From Candidatus Uhrbacteria bacterium GW2011_GWF2_39_13 (lineage in GTDB: Bacteria; Patescibacteriota; Patescibacteriia; UBA9934; GWF2-40-263): a stretch of 56,776 nucleotides of DNA. The position numbers were made by a program, and so were the translations under genes. The notes beneath the pieces are model-generated. The model made no database searches and was not told the DNA's origin. It saw only the letters and a program-made list of their open reading frames with translations. Position 1 is the stretch's first letter. Each line of letters begins with the position of its first letter. Where the stretch lies: the NCBI GenBank assembly GCA_000993535.1, contig LBWG01000002.1, positions 1 through 56,776 on the forward strand, written 5' to 3'. Shown here in pieces: positions 1-10,278 of the stretch.

Positions 1-1
1 A

Positions 2-76
2 TTGGAAAATCTAAAAGAGGTAAAAACCGTATTCAGAACTTATATTAAAAACAGAAAATTTAGATATCAAATGTAA
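2..76 (+). CDS. C-terminal fragment of a CDS cut by the window edge (…LENLKEVKTVFRTYIKNRKFRYQM*)
   Basis: Open frame from base 2 to TAA at 74-76; hydrophilic, no homology recognised. Confidence 0.3.
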   Translation: MENLKEVKTVFRTYIKNRKFRYQM

Positions 77-120
77 CGTTTTGTTTTGAGAGGGCTATAA
101 TTCCTACACAATATAGAGGC

Positions 121-381
121 ATGCCAAGCGAAGTGGTTGAAATATCGTGGCAAAATCCAATTTATACTGATGCTGAAAAAAACGGTTCAGAAACCGACAA
201 GCGTAAACGAGTCCTAGAAACAATTAAAGCCGATGAGGAAGCTAGAGAAGCAAAAAAAGAAGAACAACTTACTGAAAAATATGCTGTTTTACCTGATGAG
301 TATAAAATTGAATTTTCCAATGCCCAAAAAGATGCGGCACGAGTTTTAAATGCCACATATACAAGACCAAAGAGATATTGA
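121..381 (+). CDS. hypothetical protein, charged/helical
   Basis: 86-aa ORF, same strand as and overlapping the following ORF. Confidence 0.5.
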   Translation: MPSEVVEISWQNPIYTDAEKNGSETDKRKRVLETIKADEEAREAKKEEQLTEKYAVLPDEYKIEFSNAQKDAARVLNATYTRPKRY

Positions 382-1195
382 CGATATGTCGCCAGAAGAA
401 TCCTTTGTGCTCGATAAATTAAAAATTGTCTATAGGAAATTTAAAAAAGAAAATCCTGATAAACCTTTTGCTTTTGATTTTTCAAAAGACATAGATCGCA
501 AAGTTTACAATAATCTTATCCAAAGATTGGCATTCAAAATTTTGGAAGGTAGACAAAATGTTGGCGATCAAAAAAAGGCAAATGTTATTAGAAGAGAACT
601 AGGTATTCCGTCGCAAGAAATAAAAAAAGACGGATTATTGTTGCCGGAAAAAGAAGATGAGTCACAAAAGGAAAAAAAAGATAAATTAATAAAAAAATTG
701 CGGGATTTGGAGCAAAAAATATATAGCACGCGAAGGTTAACATTAAAAGATGATATGTTTTTGGTCGGTCACGGCATAAATCCGGAAACAGATGAAAAAT
801 TTGACCTAATTGATGGCAAGATAGGCCAATTTTTTGATGCTCATGGGATTGCAAAAATGGATCAATTAACAAAACTCTTACAAATACTTGAAAAAGGGAT
901 TGACCCAAGCAAACCCTTTTTTACAGCACCATTTGAAGTGACGAATGAGATGAGGGCAGCTGGAGCAGTAACAGGAACTTCTGGAGGAACCGCCTACAAA
1001 GATGGGATAGCTGTCTTGACCAGTGGTTATAAGGAAAGTTTATCTAAAAATGAAATAAAACATATTTTTATTAATGATGTCTATGGTGATATGGTGGAAC
1101 CATTATTAAGATTATATCCCAAATATCAGATCCATTTATTAAGTGAACAAAAAAAGATAATGGAAAGCGAAGTTAAATTATTTGAAAAAAAATAA
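350..1195 (+). CDS. hypothetical protein
   Basis: 281-aa ORF; no recognised family; real start may be internal (e.g. MSPEESFVLDKLK). Confidence 0.6.
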   Translation: MPHIQDQRDIDDMSPEESFVLDKLKIVYRKFKKENPDKPFAFDFSKDIDRKVYNNLIQRLAFKILEGRQNVGDQKKANVIRRELGIPSQEIKKDGLLLPEKEDESQKEKKDKLIKKLRDLEQKIYSTRRLTLKDDMFLVGHGINPETDEKFDLIDGKIGQFFDAHGIAKMDQLTKLLQILEKGIDPSKPFFTAPFEVTNEMRAAGAVTGTSGGTAYKDGIAVLTSGYKESLSKNEIKHIFINDVYGDMVEPLLRLYPKYQIHLLSEQKKIMESEVKLFEKK

Positions 1196-1289
1196 GTATA
1201 ACTCAATGAGCTACTCACAAATAAATATGTTTTCTTCACTCCGTTACGAAAACGATTTATTTATAAACTTTAGACTCCGACTTAAAAAT

Positions 1290-3263
1290 ATGGCTGAAAC
1301 TTTTATCAAAAAATTTACACAAATTTCCAAAGTAGATACTGAAATTGCGGGAGGCAAAGGTTCCTCTCTTGGAGAGATGACTCAAGCAGGTATTCCCGTT
1401 CCTGAAGGCTTTGTTATTCTTTCAAATGCCTTTAACAGATTTATAGAAGAAACGGATTTGCATATTGAAATTGATGCTGTTTTAGATGAAGTCGATATTA
1501 GAGAAGTTCATACTGTTGAAAACGCTTCTGAAAAAATTCAAGCAATGATTCTTTCCAAAGAAATACCTGAAGATATCAAGACAGAAATTCTAAAATTTTA
1601 TAAAAAATTAGATTGTAAATTTGTAGCTGTTCGATCTTCTGCGACATCAGAAGATTCGGCCTCCGCTGCTTGGGCTGGACAGCTGGATAGCTTTCTTAAT
1701 ACAACAAAAAAAACGCTTTTGGAAAATGTAAAAAAATGTTGGGCTTCTTTATTTACTCCTAGAGCTATTTTTTATAGATTTGAAAAAGATTTAAACAAAG
1801 ATAAAATTTCTGTTGCTGTCGTTATTCAAAAAATGATTGAGAGCGAAGAATCAGGGGTTGCTTTTTCAGTTCATCCAGTTACTCAAGATAAAGACCAGAT
1901 AATTATTGAAGCAGGATTTGGTTTAGGTGAAGCAATTGTTTCTGGTTCAATAACTCCAGATAGTTATATTATAAATAAACAAGAATTTTCAATTTTAGAT
2001 ATTAATGTAAATGAGCAAACAAAAGCGTTATACAAAAAAACAAAAGGCGGAAACGAATGGAAAGAGATAGGAGAAAAAGGAAAGAAACAAGTTTTATCTA
2101 AAAATGAAATTATTAAACTTTCAAAACTCATAACAAAAATTGAAAATCACTATAGATTTCCTTGCGATATAGAATGGGCAAAAGAAAATAAAAAATTTTA
2201 CATTCTACAAAGCAGACCAATTACCACGATATCTGAAACAGAAACGAGCCAAACATACTATAAAATAATGACCAGACCATTAAGTCTCATTGATTGTGAA
2301 TGTTGGGATTTTGGAGAAAGAATAAAATTGCCTGAAAAATTTAAAAATCTACTTTTCTTTAATCCCCTATTTATTTATACCCCTAAAAAAGGAGTAACTA
2401 TCTATTATAATTTTACAGACCCTGAACAAAATCCACAACCATTACTAAACGATATTGAAAAAAATCTAACTTGGTTTAAAAGAGAAAAAGCAAAATTTGA
2501 TAAGAATTGTCAAAAAATAAGAGCATTAATTAAAAATAAAACCAGTAATTACAAAAAAATCGCAAATTTAAATCATGAAATTTGGTCATTGATAGCTGTT
2601 GCCAATTTTTTTGGCAGTACTGAATTTTTTAAAGTTTCTCATATTCTAAAAAATCTTTGTATCCAAATTAGAGAAGAGAGTGACGATGTACTTCATTCTT
2701 CATTAACATATTTGAATAAACTTATTGCAAAAAAATTTAAAGTTGATACTCAAAATATTTCACTGACCGAAATTCTAAATAATAATCTTCCTGATGATGT
2801 TGAATTAAGAAAAAGAGAGAAAGGGTGGGTTTTTCACAATGGAAATATTATTTTTAACATCAAAAATTATTGTAAAGAGAATAAAATACAAATTATTAAT
2901 CCTACAAAAAAGTATGGCAATGTCATTTATGGCAAAATCGCATACAAAGGGTATGTAAAAGGAAAAGCAAAAGTTATTTTTGAACTATCAGAACTTAGTA
3001 AGATAAAAAAGGGAGATATTTTGGTAACGCCTATGACAACTCCCGAAATGATTCCAGTATTAAAAAAAGCTTCTGCAATAGTAACAGATGAAGGTGGAAT
3101 AACTTGTCATGCAACTATTGTTAGTAGAGAATTAAAAATTCCTTGTGTTATTGGCACAGTAAATGCAAGCCACTTAATTTCAGATAATGATTTATTAGAA
3201 GTTGATGCAAACAAAGGAAGTATAAAAATCATAAAAAAGAAAAAAGGCATCTTGAAAAAATAA
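1290..3263 (+). CDS. PEP synthase/pyruvate phosphate dikinase-like phosphotransferase (ATP-grasp + phosphohistidine swivelling domain, no PEP/pyruvate barrel)
   Basis: N-term GGKGSSLGEMTQAGIPVPEGFV and AVRSSATSEDSASAAWAGQ (PPDK_N); C-term DEGGITCHATIVSRELKIPCVIGT phosphohistidine motif; ORF 1182-3263 with likely start at MAETFIKKFTQ. Confidence 0.85.
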   Translation: MAETFIKKFTQISKVDTEIAGGKGSSLGEMTQAGIPVPEGFVILSNAFNRFIEETDLHIEIDAVLDEVDIREVHTVENASEKIQAMILSKEIPEDIKTEILKFYKKLDCKFVAVRSSATSEDSASAAWAGQLDSFLNTTKKTLLENVKKCWASLFTPRAIFYRFEKDLNKDKISVAVVIQKMIESEESGVAFSVHPVTQDKDQIIIEAGFGLGEAIVSGSITPDSYIINKQEFSILDINVNEQTKALYKKTKGGNEWKEIGEKGKKQVLSKNEIIKLSKLITKIENHYRFPCDIEWAKENKKFYILQSRPITTISETETSQTYYKIMTRPLSLIDCECWDFGERIKLPEKFKNLLFFNPLFIYTPKKGVTIYYNFTDPEQNPQPLLNDIEKNLTWFKREKAKFDKNCQKIRALIKNKTSNYKKIANLNHEIWSLIAVANFFGSTEFFKVSHILKNLCIQIREESDDVLHSSLTYLNKLIAKKFKVDTQNISLTEILNNNLPDDVELRKREKGWVFHNGNIIFNIKNYCKENKIQIINPTKKYGNVIYGKIAYKGYVKGKAKVIFELSELSKIKKGDILVTPMTTPEMIPVLKKASAIVTDEGGITCHATIVSRELKIPCVIGTVNASHLISDNDLLEVDANKGSIKIIKKKKGILKK

Positions 3264-3292
3264 AACCCGCTAGAAAGAATCCATGCGGGCAA
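3260..3292 (-). terminator. intrinsic terminator on minus strand
   Basis: GCCCGC…GCGGGTTTTATTTTTT on the minus strand, downstream of the 3382-4935 gene. Confidence 0.5.
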
Positions 3293-3381
3293 CAAAAAAA
3301 CAAAATATTACAGATTGATCACCATTTTAAAAAAGATGTGCGGTTGACGATCTTTCTGGAAATTGCTTGAACAGCCGATTT

Positions 3382-4935
3382 CTAGAAGAGAGTGTCTACG
3401 ACAGGAGTGGGTGTTTGATTGTTTAAAAAAACGTCTTCTTTAGAAAGAACAACTGGATTTAAAACCTCTTTTTCTACGGGTAAAAATGGAATCAAAAATA
3501 AGAGATATCCCAAACCAATTGGATGATTTAAATAAGGTGAAAAAAAGTGCGTTCCGAAGATAAAGATGAGACCAGCAATCAAGCCGTATCCTAACCATGC
3601 TTGTTGCGTGGAAGTATAAACCCAAAAACGCTTTGTTAACTGGTATCCCGCATAAAGAAAACCGATGGGTCCAAGAATTCCCATTTTAATCCACAGTTCA
3701 AACCAGCCCCATTCCATCGAAGTTGTGGTCCACATTCCATCAGGATTTATGGCTCGCACGCGAGGATCATCCGTCTCAAACGTCACGGATTTTCCAAATC
3801 CATGACCAAGGACCGAGTTGGCAACAATCTCAGTGAGCATGGGGGTAAGAAGTTTCCAACGGCTAGAAATGCCGGCATCTTGAGAATCCGTTGTCCGATC
3901 TTTAAAAGAATCAACAAGGGATAAGCTTGAAAGAGACTGCGGAGGAATAGGAAAAAAAATAATGAAAGCAAGGAAAAAAATTCCTAATAAGATAGTTAAA
4001 CTGGAATAAGAAGCAAAACGGAAGAGAGATCCAATGATAGGTCTATATTTTTTCCAAAGAACGATAAAAAGAAAAAGGAACGTCGGGAAAAAACCTACCC
4101 AGAAACTTCTTGAAAGAGTGAGTAAGATGGTGCTTACGACAATACCACCAAGAACGATAAATCCTTTTTGTTTTTTTTGAGTCATTGTTAAGCACAAAAG
4201 AATGAGACCAAAAATAATCGTAAACACTTGCGACTGAATGAAAATGCGATACACACCGATCCCTACAGGAGTGATCTCCGCAATACGCAGATCTCGAAAA
4301 AAAACGTATACCATTTTTAAAATGACTTCACTAAAATGAGTATAGAGGTAGAGAAGAACAAAAGAAATAAAGGAAACCCACAATGCTCCTGCTGTAAGAA
4401 TCTGCAAAAAATCATGTCTTTGTTTATTGTTCCATTCAACAGAAAGAATCGGTAAGAGATAAAAGAGGTACAGATAGGCATTTCCATCTGAAAAAACAGC
4501 CATGGGATTTCGAGTCAAAACACCAAGAATAAAACCTATAAAAACACCCAGAATAACTAAAGAAAATATTTGTGCTCGTCCATCTTGAAGATTCGGCCTA
4601 TATTTTTTCTGTAGCCAGCCTATCCCCCACCCCAACATCACTCCAACAAAAATAACCATGCGCAAGGAAAGAGTAAAACCGCCCAAATTGACAACGACTA
4701 ACGCTCCGTGAGGATTAGAAAAAAGTTCAATAAAAGGAATATACAGAGCTTGATCTAATCTTTTATAAGCAAAAACAGCAGAAGCTATTCCTACAACAAG
4801 AAGAATCATCCCGGAAAAATGACTATAATATCCAATCAAACCAAGAAGATAGAAGCAAACCATTAAAAGAAGGCTATTGCGAAATGTCTTTCCAAAAAAT
4901 TGAAGCATATCAGTGAGGTTTAATAACGGATGCAA
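3382..4935 (-). CDS. O-antigen ligase/polymerase-like multi-pass membrane protein
   Basis: 517 aa, many TM segments, WaaL/Wzy-like C-terminal loop (GHGFGKSVTFE…), within a glycosyltransferase cluster. Confidence 0.75.
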   Translation of the reverse strand: MHPLLNLTDMLQFFGKTFRNSLLLMVCFYLLGLIGYYSHFSGMILLVVGIASAVFAYKRLDQALYIPFIELFSNPHGALVVVNLGGFTLSLRMVIFVGVMLGWGIGWLQKKYRPNLQDGRAQIFSLVILGVFIGFILGVLTRNPMAVFSDGNAYLYLFYLLPILSVEWNNKQRHDFLQILTAGALWVSFISFVLLYLYTHFSEVILKMVYVFFRDLRIAEITPVGIGVYRIFIQSQVFTIIFGLILLCLTMTQKKQKGFIVLGGIVVSTILLTLSRSFWVGFFPTFLFLFIVLWKKYRPIIGSLFRFASYSSLTILLGIFFLAFIIFFPIPPQSLSSLSLVDSFKDRTTDSQDAGISSRWKLLTPMLTEIVANSVLGHGFGKSVTFETDDPRVRAINPDGMWTTTSMEWGWFELWIKMGILGPIGFLYAGYQLTKRFWVYTSTQQAWLGYGLIAGLIFIFGTHFFSPYLNHPIGLGYLLFLIPFLPVEKEVLNPVVLSKEDVFLNNQTPTPVVDTLF

Positions 4936-5755
4936 AAAGACTCATCACCCAAAAAAGAGGTTCGAGTAATAAAAAAAGAATTCCCGTACTTATTCCATAG
5001 TGCTTAAACATATAACGGACAATACTGCGACGAAGCATGGATTGTTTTTGAATAGTCGCTATTTTATCAAAACTTGCTCCTTTTTTATGTTTTGCCCAAA
5101 TATCAGCATGGTAATAAACTCGCCATCCAGCCTTTTTTGCTCTGTAACAAAAATCTACTTCCTCATACCACATGAAAAATCCATCATCCAACATTCCTAT
5201 TTCTTCAATCATCTGACGCCTTATACAAAAAAAAGCTCCCATTACTTGATCCACATCAGATGATTGGCGATAATCAAAATCGCTCATGAGCCAGCGTTTC
5301 AATGGTTTTATGTTTGGAAACAGATGCGGAATTTTAACAAGCAATAAGAACTGATCTAAAGGTTGTGGAAAAGCCCAAACGCAGGCTTGTTGTGTTCCAT
5401 CAAGATTTTTTAAAGAAACACCTCCTATGCCTATATCCGGAGAATGGTTCATTTTGTCTTCTATTTGCGAAAGCGCATCATTTTCAAAAAGAATATCTGG
5501 ATTCACGAGAACAATAAAATCTCCTTTTGCTTGTTTGATGGCCTTGTTACAACCGCCCGCAAATCCAAGGTTTATCTGTGTTTGAATCAAATGAACCTGT
5601 GGAAATCGTTGTGTCAATTCTGTTACACAATCCCCAGAAGCATTTTCTACTACGAATACTTCCACTTCTTCTTTAGAATGATACAAGAATAAAGATTCGA
5701 GCATGCGAAGAGTGTACTCCATTGTTTTATAATTAACGGTTACGACAGAAATCAT
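4910..5755 (-). CDS. glycosyltransferase family 2
   Basis: MISVVTVNYKTMEYTLRMLESL…NPDILFENDAL…FFMWYEEVDFCYRAKKAGW. Confidence 0.9.
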   Translation of the reverse strand: MISVVTVNYKTMEYTLRMLESLFLYHSKEEVEVFVVENASGDCVTELTQRFPQVHLIQTQINLGFAGGCNKAIKQAKGDFIVLVNPDILFENDALSQIEDKMNHSPDIGIGGVSLKNLDGTQQACVWAFPQPLDQFLLLVKIPHLFPNIKPLKRWLMSDFDYRQSSDVDQVMGAFFCIRRQMIEEIGMLDDGFFMWYEEVDFCYRAKKAGWRVYYHADIWAKHKKGASFDKIATIQKQSMLRRSIVRYMFKHYGISTGILFLLLEPLFWVMSLFASVIKPH

Positions 5756-6456
5756 AAATGGTGTTTATGGACAATGATCTTTTTAGCCATTTCATGTTTT
5801 CGAATAGATTCAGGTTCCCATCCTAATTTTTGCCATGGAATGTTGTAAGCTAATTTTGGAAGCCACGTTGAGTAGGCTGAACGTTTTTTTTCGACTAAAA
5901 TTTGAAATAAAACTTCATTCAGAAAAATTCCTTTCTTTCCATGTTCACTCATCGTAAGCCATAAATCCCAATCTTGGAATCGTTTAAGAGAAGGATCAAA
6001 TCCAGAAAAATCTTCTCTGCGGATAAGGGACGTTGTGTGAATATAGTTATGTTCTTTCAGAGCCTCAACGCTAAAGACCTTGCCGCGAAATAATTTCTTT
6101 CCCCAATAAAAACTCGAATAGACCCATGAGACCTCAGGATGATCGTTCAGCGTTTTTTCTAATCGTTCCAACATAAAAGGTTCCAAAATCGCATCTGCAT
6201 CACAAAAAATAACAAAATTTCCTGTAGAAAGATGAAAACCGTTATTGCGTGCCACTGGAGCTCCTTGATTTTGCTGAAAAACATAGTGAATACGATCCAT
6301 ATAAGGATCTAAAACCTTTCTTGTGTCATCGGTGGATCCGTCATCGACAACAATAATTTCTTCTGGTAAACGAGACTGAAGAAAAAGCGCCTCTAAACAA
6401 CGATATAGCGTCATGGCATGCTGATACGTCGGGATAATAACAGAGAGTCGATTCAT
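5752..6456 (-). CDS. glycosyltransferase family 2
   Basis: LSVIIPTYQHAMTLYRCLEALFLQ…VVDDGSTDDT…FCDADAI. Confidence 0.9.
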   Translation of the reverse strand: MNRLSVIIPTYQHAMTLYRCLEALFLQSRLPEEIIVVDDGSTDDTRKVLDPYMDRIHYVFQQNQGAPVARNNGFHLSTGNFVIFCDADAILEPFMLERLEKTLNDHPEVSWVYSSFYWGKKLFRGKVFSVEALKEHNYIHTTSLIRREDFSGFDPSLKRFQDWDLWLTMSEHGKKGIFLNEVLFQILVEKKRSAYSTWLPKLAYNIPWQKLGWEPESIRKHEMAKKIIVHKHHL

Positions 6457-7550
6457 AGATAGGGCTCCAGTTTTTTCATCTGAACTTCACATAAAAATGT
6501 TTGAGCATGCTTACGAGCATTATCAGATAATTTTTGACGCAACGCTCTGTTTGAATACAGTTCAAAAAGAGTATCTGCAAGGACTTTCGTGTTTTGATCT
6601 GGCAGAAGAATACCGGTCTCTCCATCAATAATAGCCTCATCAACTCCTTCAATCTTTGTCGACAGAGAAGGAACTCCTGCTTGAGCTGCTTCGATAAACA
6701 CGAGGCCAAACCCTTCTTTATCAATAGGATCTAGAGAAACGGGCATGATAAATACATCAGATATGTTATAAAGATTCCAACGTTCCTCATCACTAATACT
6801 TCCATGAAATACAACATGTTTCTCTAAACTCAATTCTGAAACCAAAGATTTGAGTGCAAATTCCGTAGGACCAACACCAACGATATGGTAGATAAACTCT
6901 GGAAGCTTTCCTGAACGCTTAAGGTCAGCAAGAGCATGAAGAACCGGAATGTGTCCTTTACGCTCCACAAGACGACTCACTGTAAGCAATGTGAAGATAG
7001 AATGATCTTTTCTCACGTGAGGTAATGGATTGTTTTGCGCGGAAAGACAAGGATACAAAACAAGCACATCAGGTACTCCATATCTATTTGTTATTTCTTT
7101 TGCCAGAGCTTTTGAATTTGCAACGACTAAGCGAGCTTCTTTGAGTACACGGGTACTTAACTGTTGTTTTCTCCATGTGCTATTCGCCAAACGTAAATCC
7201 ATCCCATGAACAAATAGAATGTAAGGAACTTTTGTTATTTTTTTTGAAAAAAAAGCGGCTGTACCGACAGGTAAGAGATGACTGATTAAAATAATCCGGT
7301 AATTATGACGATAAAGGAAAAGATCGATCACTATCTTTAACCAGTGTGGCCAGATCCATTTATAGAACAAAGATTTTCGATGGATTGGATATTCGACCTC
7401 CGTATCAAAAAGATATGCTTGAGGATCCGTTTGAGTAAGAATTTCAATCTGAGTTTTAAAATAAAGAGCAAGCGTAGAAAGATAGGTAGCGATACCGCCT
7501 TTGTGTGGCGGAAAATCTGGCGTGATGAGTAACATTTTTTTTTGACTCAT
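6453..7550 (-). CDS. glycosyltransferase family 4
   Basis: DFPPHKGGIATYLSTLA…GLVFIEAAQAGVPSLSTKIEGVDEAIIDGETGILLP. Confidence 0.9.
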   Translation of the reverse strand: MSQKKMLLITPDFPPHKGGIATYLSTLALYFKTQIEILTQTDPQAYLFDTEVEYPIHRKSLFYKWIWPHWLKIVIDLFLYRHNYRIILISHLLPVGTAAFFSKKITKVPYILFVHGMDLRLANSTWRKQQLSTRVLKEARLVVANSKALAKEITNRYGVPDVLVLYPCLSAQNNPLPHVRKDHSIFTLLTVSRLVERKGHIPVLHALADLKRSGKLPEFIYHIVGVGPTEFALKSLVSELSLEKHVVFHGSISDEERWNLYNISDVFIMPVSLDPIDKEGFGLVFIEAAQAGVPSLSTKIEGVDEAIIDGETGILLPDQNTKVLADTLFELYSNRALRQKLSDNARKHAQTFLCEVQMKKLEPYL

Positions 7551-8983
7551 ACGCCTTTACGTTTAATTTTAAAAAAAGATTTATCGCTTTGTGTAAAGAC
7601 TCCCAAAAATAACAAAAAGGATAAATAAACGATCCCACCTACCGGAATAATAAAAAGCCAACCGAGGATTGGTTTTAAAACAAGAACCGTCATCAACATA
7701 ACAATGCCGCTTACATAAATAGGCAGAAGCGTTTTTAATAATCTCCAATAAGAAAAAGCCGGAATCACCCGTCGAATAAAATAAAAACCGGCCAAAAACA
7801 TAAAAAGAAAACTAAATAAAGAAGCATAAGCCGCCCCTAAAATTCCAATACGTGGAATAAGGACGGCATTTAAAATAACATTGATAAGCATGGTTCCCCC
7901 CATGATCGCTGTTTTGATTGACTGACGATTTGAAGCGTTAAGGAGAGATCCTATAGGAAAATCTAAAAAAAGAGGAATCAAAACAAAAATAAGGACTTGA
8001 AGTACGATCGTTGCTGATAGATATTCAGGACCAGCAAGTTGGACGACCTCAGAAGCAATGGCGTAAAGGCCAAAAACAATAGGAGCAGAAATAAGGGCCA
8101 CATACCACATAGAACGATGCAAAACAGCTTCTAAGGCATCCGGATCTTTATCAACCAAAGCACTCATACCCGGATAGAGAGCAGCAACAAAAGCCATGGG
8201 AAGAAATTGAAAAGCATAGGTAAATTTATACGCAATAGCGTAAAACCCTAAAGAAGCGGCATCAAGAAATTTTGAAATAAAAATGGTATCTATATAGGAA
8301 TAGACTTTGACAAAAAGAGCTCCTAAGGCAAAAGGGAAAGCCGTTTTCAAAATCAATATTAAATCATTTTTATTTAATGAAGGAATAAGAACATTCCAGC
8401 CAATACGTTTACCCACATACATCAAAGAAACAATCAGATTGACAAAGCTGCCTAATACAAGAGCAATGATAAGCAAAGGCAGAGATGGATAAAACCAAAG
8501 GATAAAACCACCAAATAAGGCCGTAGTGGCCATACCGATAAAAACCCCTAAGGATTCAAATTCCAAAGCCTGAAAACCTCTAAGGATTCCATAAAAGAAT
8601 ACTTGAAATGCATCGAGAATAAGGACAATAGAAGCTAACAAAATTAAAAATTGAATCGTTGGACCGTAATTTAAAAAATAACTTGTGAGGAACGTAACCA
8701 CAACAGCTACAACCGTCAGTAGAATTTTTAAACTAATAGCATTAGAAACAAGGGGCTTGGCTTGCATTTCGTCTTTGGCAATTTCTCGGGTAATGACAGA
8801 GGTAATACCAAAATCAGCAATAACAGAAAAAATAGACGTTATGGAAATAGCAAGAAAATATTGCCCCGTTTGTTCTGGCATCATTATTCTTGCCAAAAAT
8901 AAAAAATAGATAAAAGCAATAATCTTTTGTCCAATAGAAGCAGCAGTTAAATAGAGTGTATTTCTTGCAACTTTACTCGTCAC
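7547..8983 (-). CDS. polysaccharide flippase (Wzx/MATE-like)
   Basis: 478 aa, 12+ TM; SKVARNTLYLTAASIGQKIIAFIYFLFLARIMMPEQTGQYFLA. Confidence 0.85.
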   Translation of the reverse strand: MTSKVARNTLYLTAASIGQKIIAFIYFLFLARIMMPEQTGQYFLAISITSIFSVIADFGITSVITREIAKDEMQAKPLVSNAISLKILLTVVAVVVTFLTSYFLNYGPTIQFLILLASIVLILDAFQVFFYGILRGFQALEFESLGVFIGMATTALFGGFILWFYPSLPLLIIALVLGSFVNLIVSLMYVGKRIGWNVLIPSLNKNDLILILKTAFPFALGALFVKVYSYIDTIFISKFLDAASLGFYAIAYKFTYAFQFLPMAFVAALYPGMSALVDKDPDALEAVLHRSMWYVALISAPIVFGLYAIASEVVQLAGPEYLSATIVLQVLIFVLIPLFLDFPIGSLLNASNRQSIKTAIMGGTMLINVILNAVLIPRIGILGAAYASLFSFLFMFLAGFYFIRRVIPAFSYWRLLKTLLPIYVSGIVMLMTVLVLKPILGWLFIIPVGGIVYLSFLLFLGVFTQSDKSFFKIKRKGV

Positions 8984-9075
8984 ACGCTGGCATTATAATC
9001 AATTTCTTCCTTTTAAAAAAGGACGAGGATACCAAAGATTAGGCCTTAAATGTTTTATCTAAAATAATTGAATAC

Positions 9076-9104
9076 AAAAAACACCCAGTGTTAATGGGTG
9101 TTTT
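9076..9104 (-). terminator. intrinsic terminator downstream of rpsI
   Basis: AAAACACCC-loop-GGGTGTTTT palindrome just past the end of the ribosomal operon. Confidence 0.7.
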
Positions 9105-9132
9105 AAAAATTTCCAGTTGTACTGACCGCTTC

Positions 9133-9540
9133 CTAACGTTTTGACCATTGTGGTGAACGACGCGCTGATTTCTTTCCGTACTTCTTTCGTTCTTTTATTC
9201 TGGCATCTCTGGTAAGAAATCCAACTTTTTTGAGAGAACTTCTGAATTCTGGATTGAAATCAATTAAAGCACGAGCGATTCCGAGTCTAATGCTATCTGC
9301 CTGACCATGAATACCGCCACCTGTTACATGAACAGTTATATCAAAGACGTTTTCCATACCTGTTTCTCGCAAAGGCGAGACAACGGATTGTTGCATTATT
9401 TCAACAGGCAAATACTCTTTTAAAAGACGGTCATTTACTTTAATCAATCCTGTTCCACCTGAATAAAGTCTCACGCGTGCGATCGCAGCTTTACGACGTC
9501 CAAGAGCCTCAATATATTTAGTCTGGTTACTACTTGTCAT
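9133..9540 (-). CDS. rpsI: 30S ribosomal protein S9
   Basis: YIEALGRRKAAIARVRLY…TRDARIKERKKYGKKSARRSPQWSKR. Confidence 0.97.
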   Translation of the reverse strand: MTSSNQTKYIEALGRRKAAIARVRLYSGGTGLIKVNDRLLKEYLPVEIMQQSVVSPLRETGMENVFDITVHVTGGGIHGQADSIRLGIARALIDFNPEFRSSLKKVGFLTRDARIKERKKYGKKSARRSPQWSKR

Positions 9541-9546
9541 ATCTGT

Positions 9547-9906
9547 CTAGTTCGTTACAAGAAGACGTTTTAATCTCTCGTTACGGTGTTTATTTTTCGG
9601 AAGCATTCGTGAAACAGCTCTTCGAAGAACTTCAGATGGATCTATTGACCAAACTTTAGCCATAGTTTCCTGATGTAAACCATGAGCATACTCTGTGTGA
9701 TGCGTATAAACTTTTTGATCAAGTTTTTTAACAGTAACACTCATTTTTGCAGCGTTTATTACTTGTACATGATCACCATCATCAATATGAGGAGTGTATG
9801 TAGGTTTATGTTTTCCAATAAGAAAACGTGCAATCTCTGAGGCAAGACGACCCGGAGATTTTCCTTGTGCATCAATTGTTTGAATTTCCCTCTGCATAAC
9901 TGTCAT
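9547..9906 (-). CDS. rplM: 50S ribosomal protein L13
   Basis: IDAQGKSPGRLASEIARFLIGKHKPTYTPHIDDGDHVQVINA; adjacent to rpsI. Confidence 0.97.
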   Translation of the reverse strand: MTVMQREIQTIDAQGKSPGRLASEIARFLIGKHKPTYTPHIDDGDHVQVINAAKMSVTVKKLDQKVYTHHTEYAHGLHQETMAKVWSIDPSEVLRRAVSRMLPKNKHRNERLKRLLVTN

Positions 9907-9909
9907 ATA

Positions 9910-10260
9910 CTATACAAGTTCTATTTGAACCATATCAGCCCCATCATTTTTTCTGTGACCCAGTTTAATAATACGGGTATATCCACCAGGTCGTTTCAGA
10001 TAACGAGGCCCAAGAACTTCAATAATTTTCTTTACGGGATGTTCGGTATAGAAAAAACTCATTAACTTACGTCGAGAAGTAAGTGATGCGACTTTTCCAG
10101 AAGTAATAGCTTTTTCAACAAAAGGCTTGACGGCTTTTGCTTTTGCTTCCGTTGTCGTAATTTTTTCGTAAAGTATGATATTTGCTGCAAGATTTCTAAG
10201 CAAAGCTTCTCGTGATGCTTTTACTCTACCTAAAATTTTTCCTTTTTTTCTATGACGCAT
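9910..10260 (-). CDS. rplQ: 50S ribosomal protein L17
   Basis: MRHRKKGKILGRVKASREALLRNLAANIILYEKITTTEAKAK. Confidence 0.97.
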   Translation of the reverse strand: MRHRKKGKILGRVKASREALLRNLAANIILYEKITTTEAKAKAVKPFVEKAITSGKVASLTSRRKLMSFFYTEHPVKKIIEVLGPRYLKRPGGYTRIIKLGHRKNDGADMVQIELV

Positions 10261-10278
10261 AAAATATTTCTATCTCTT

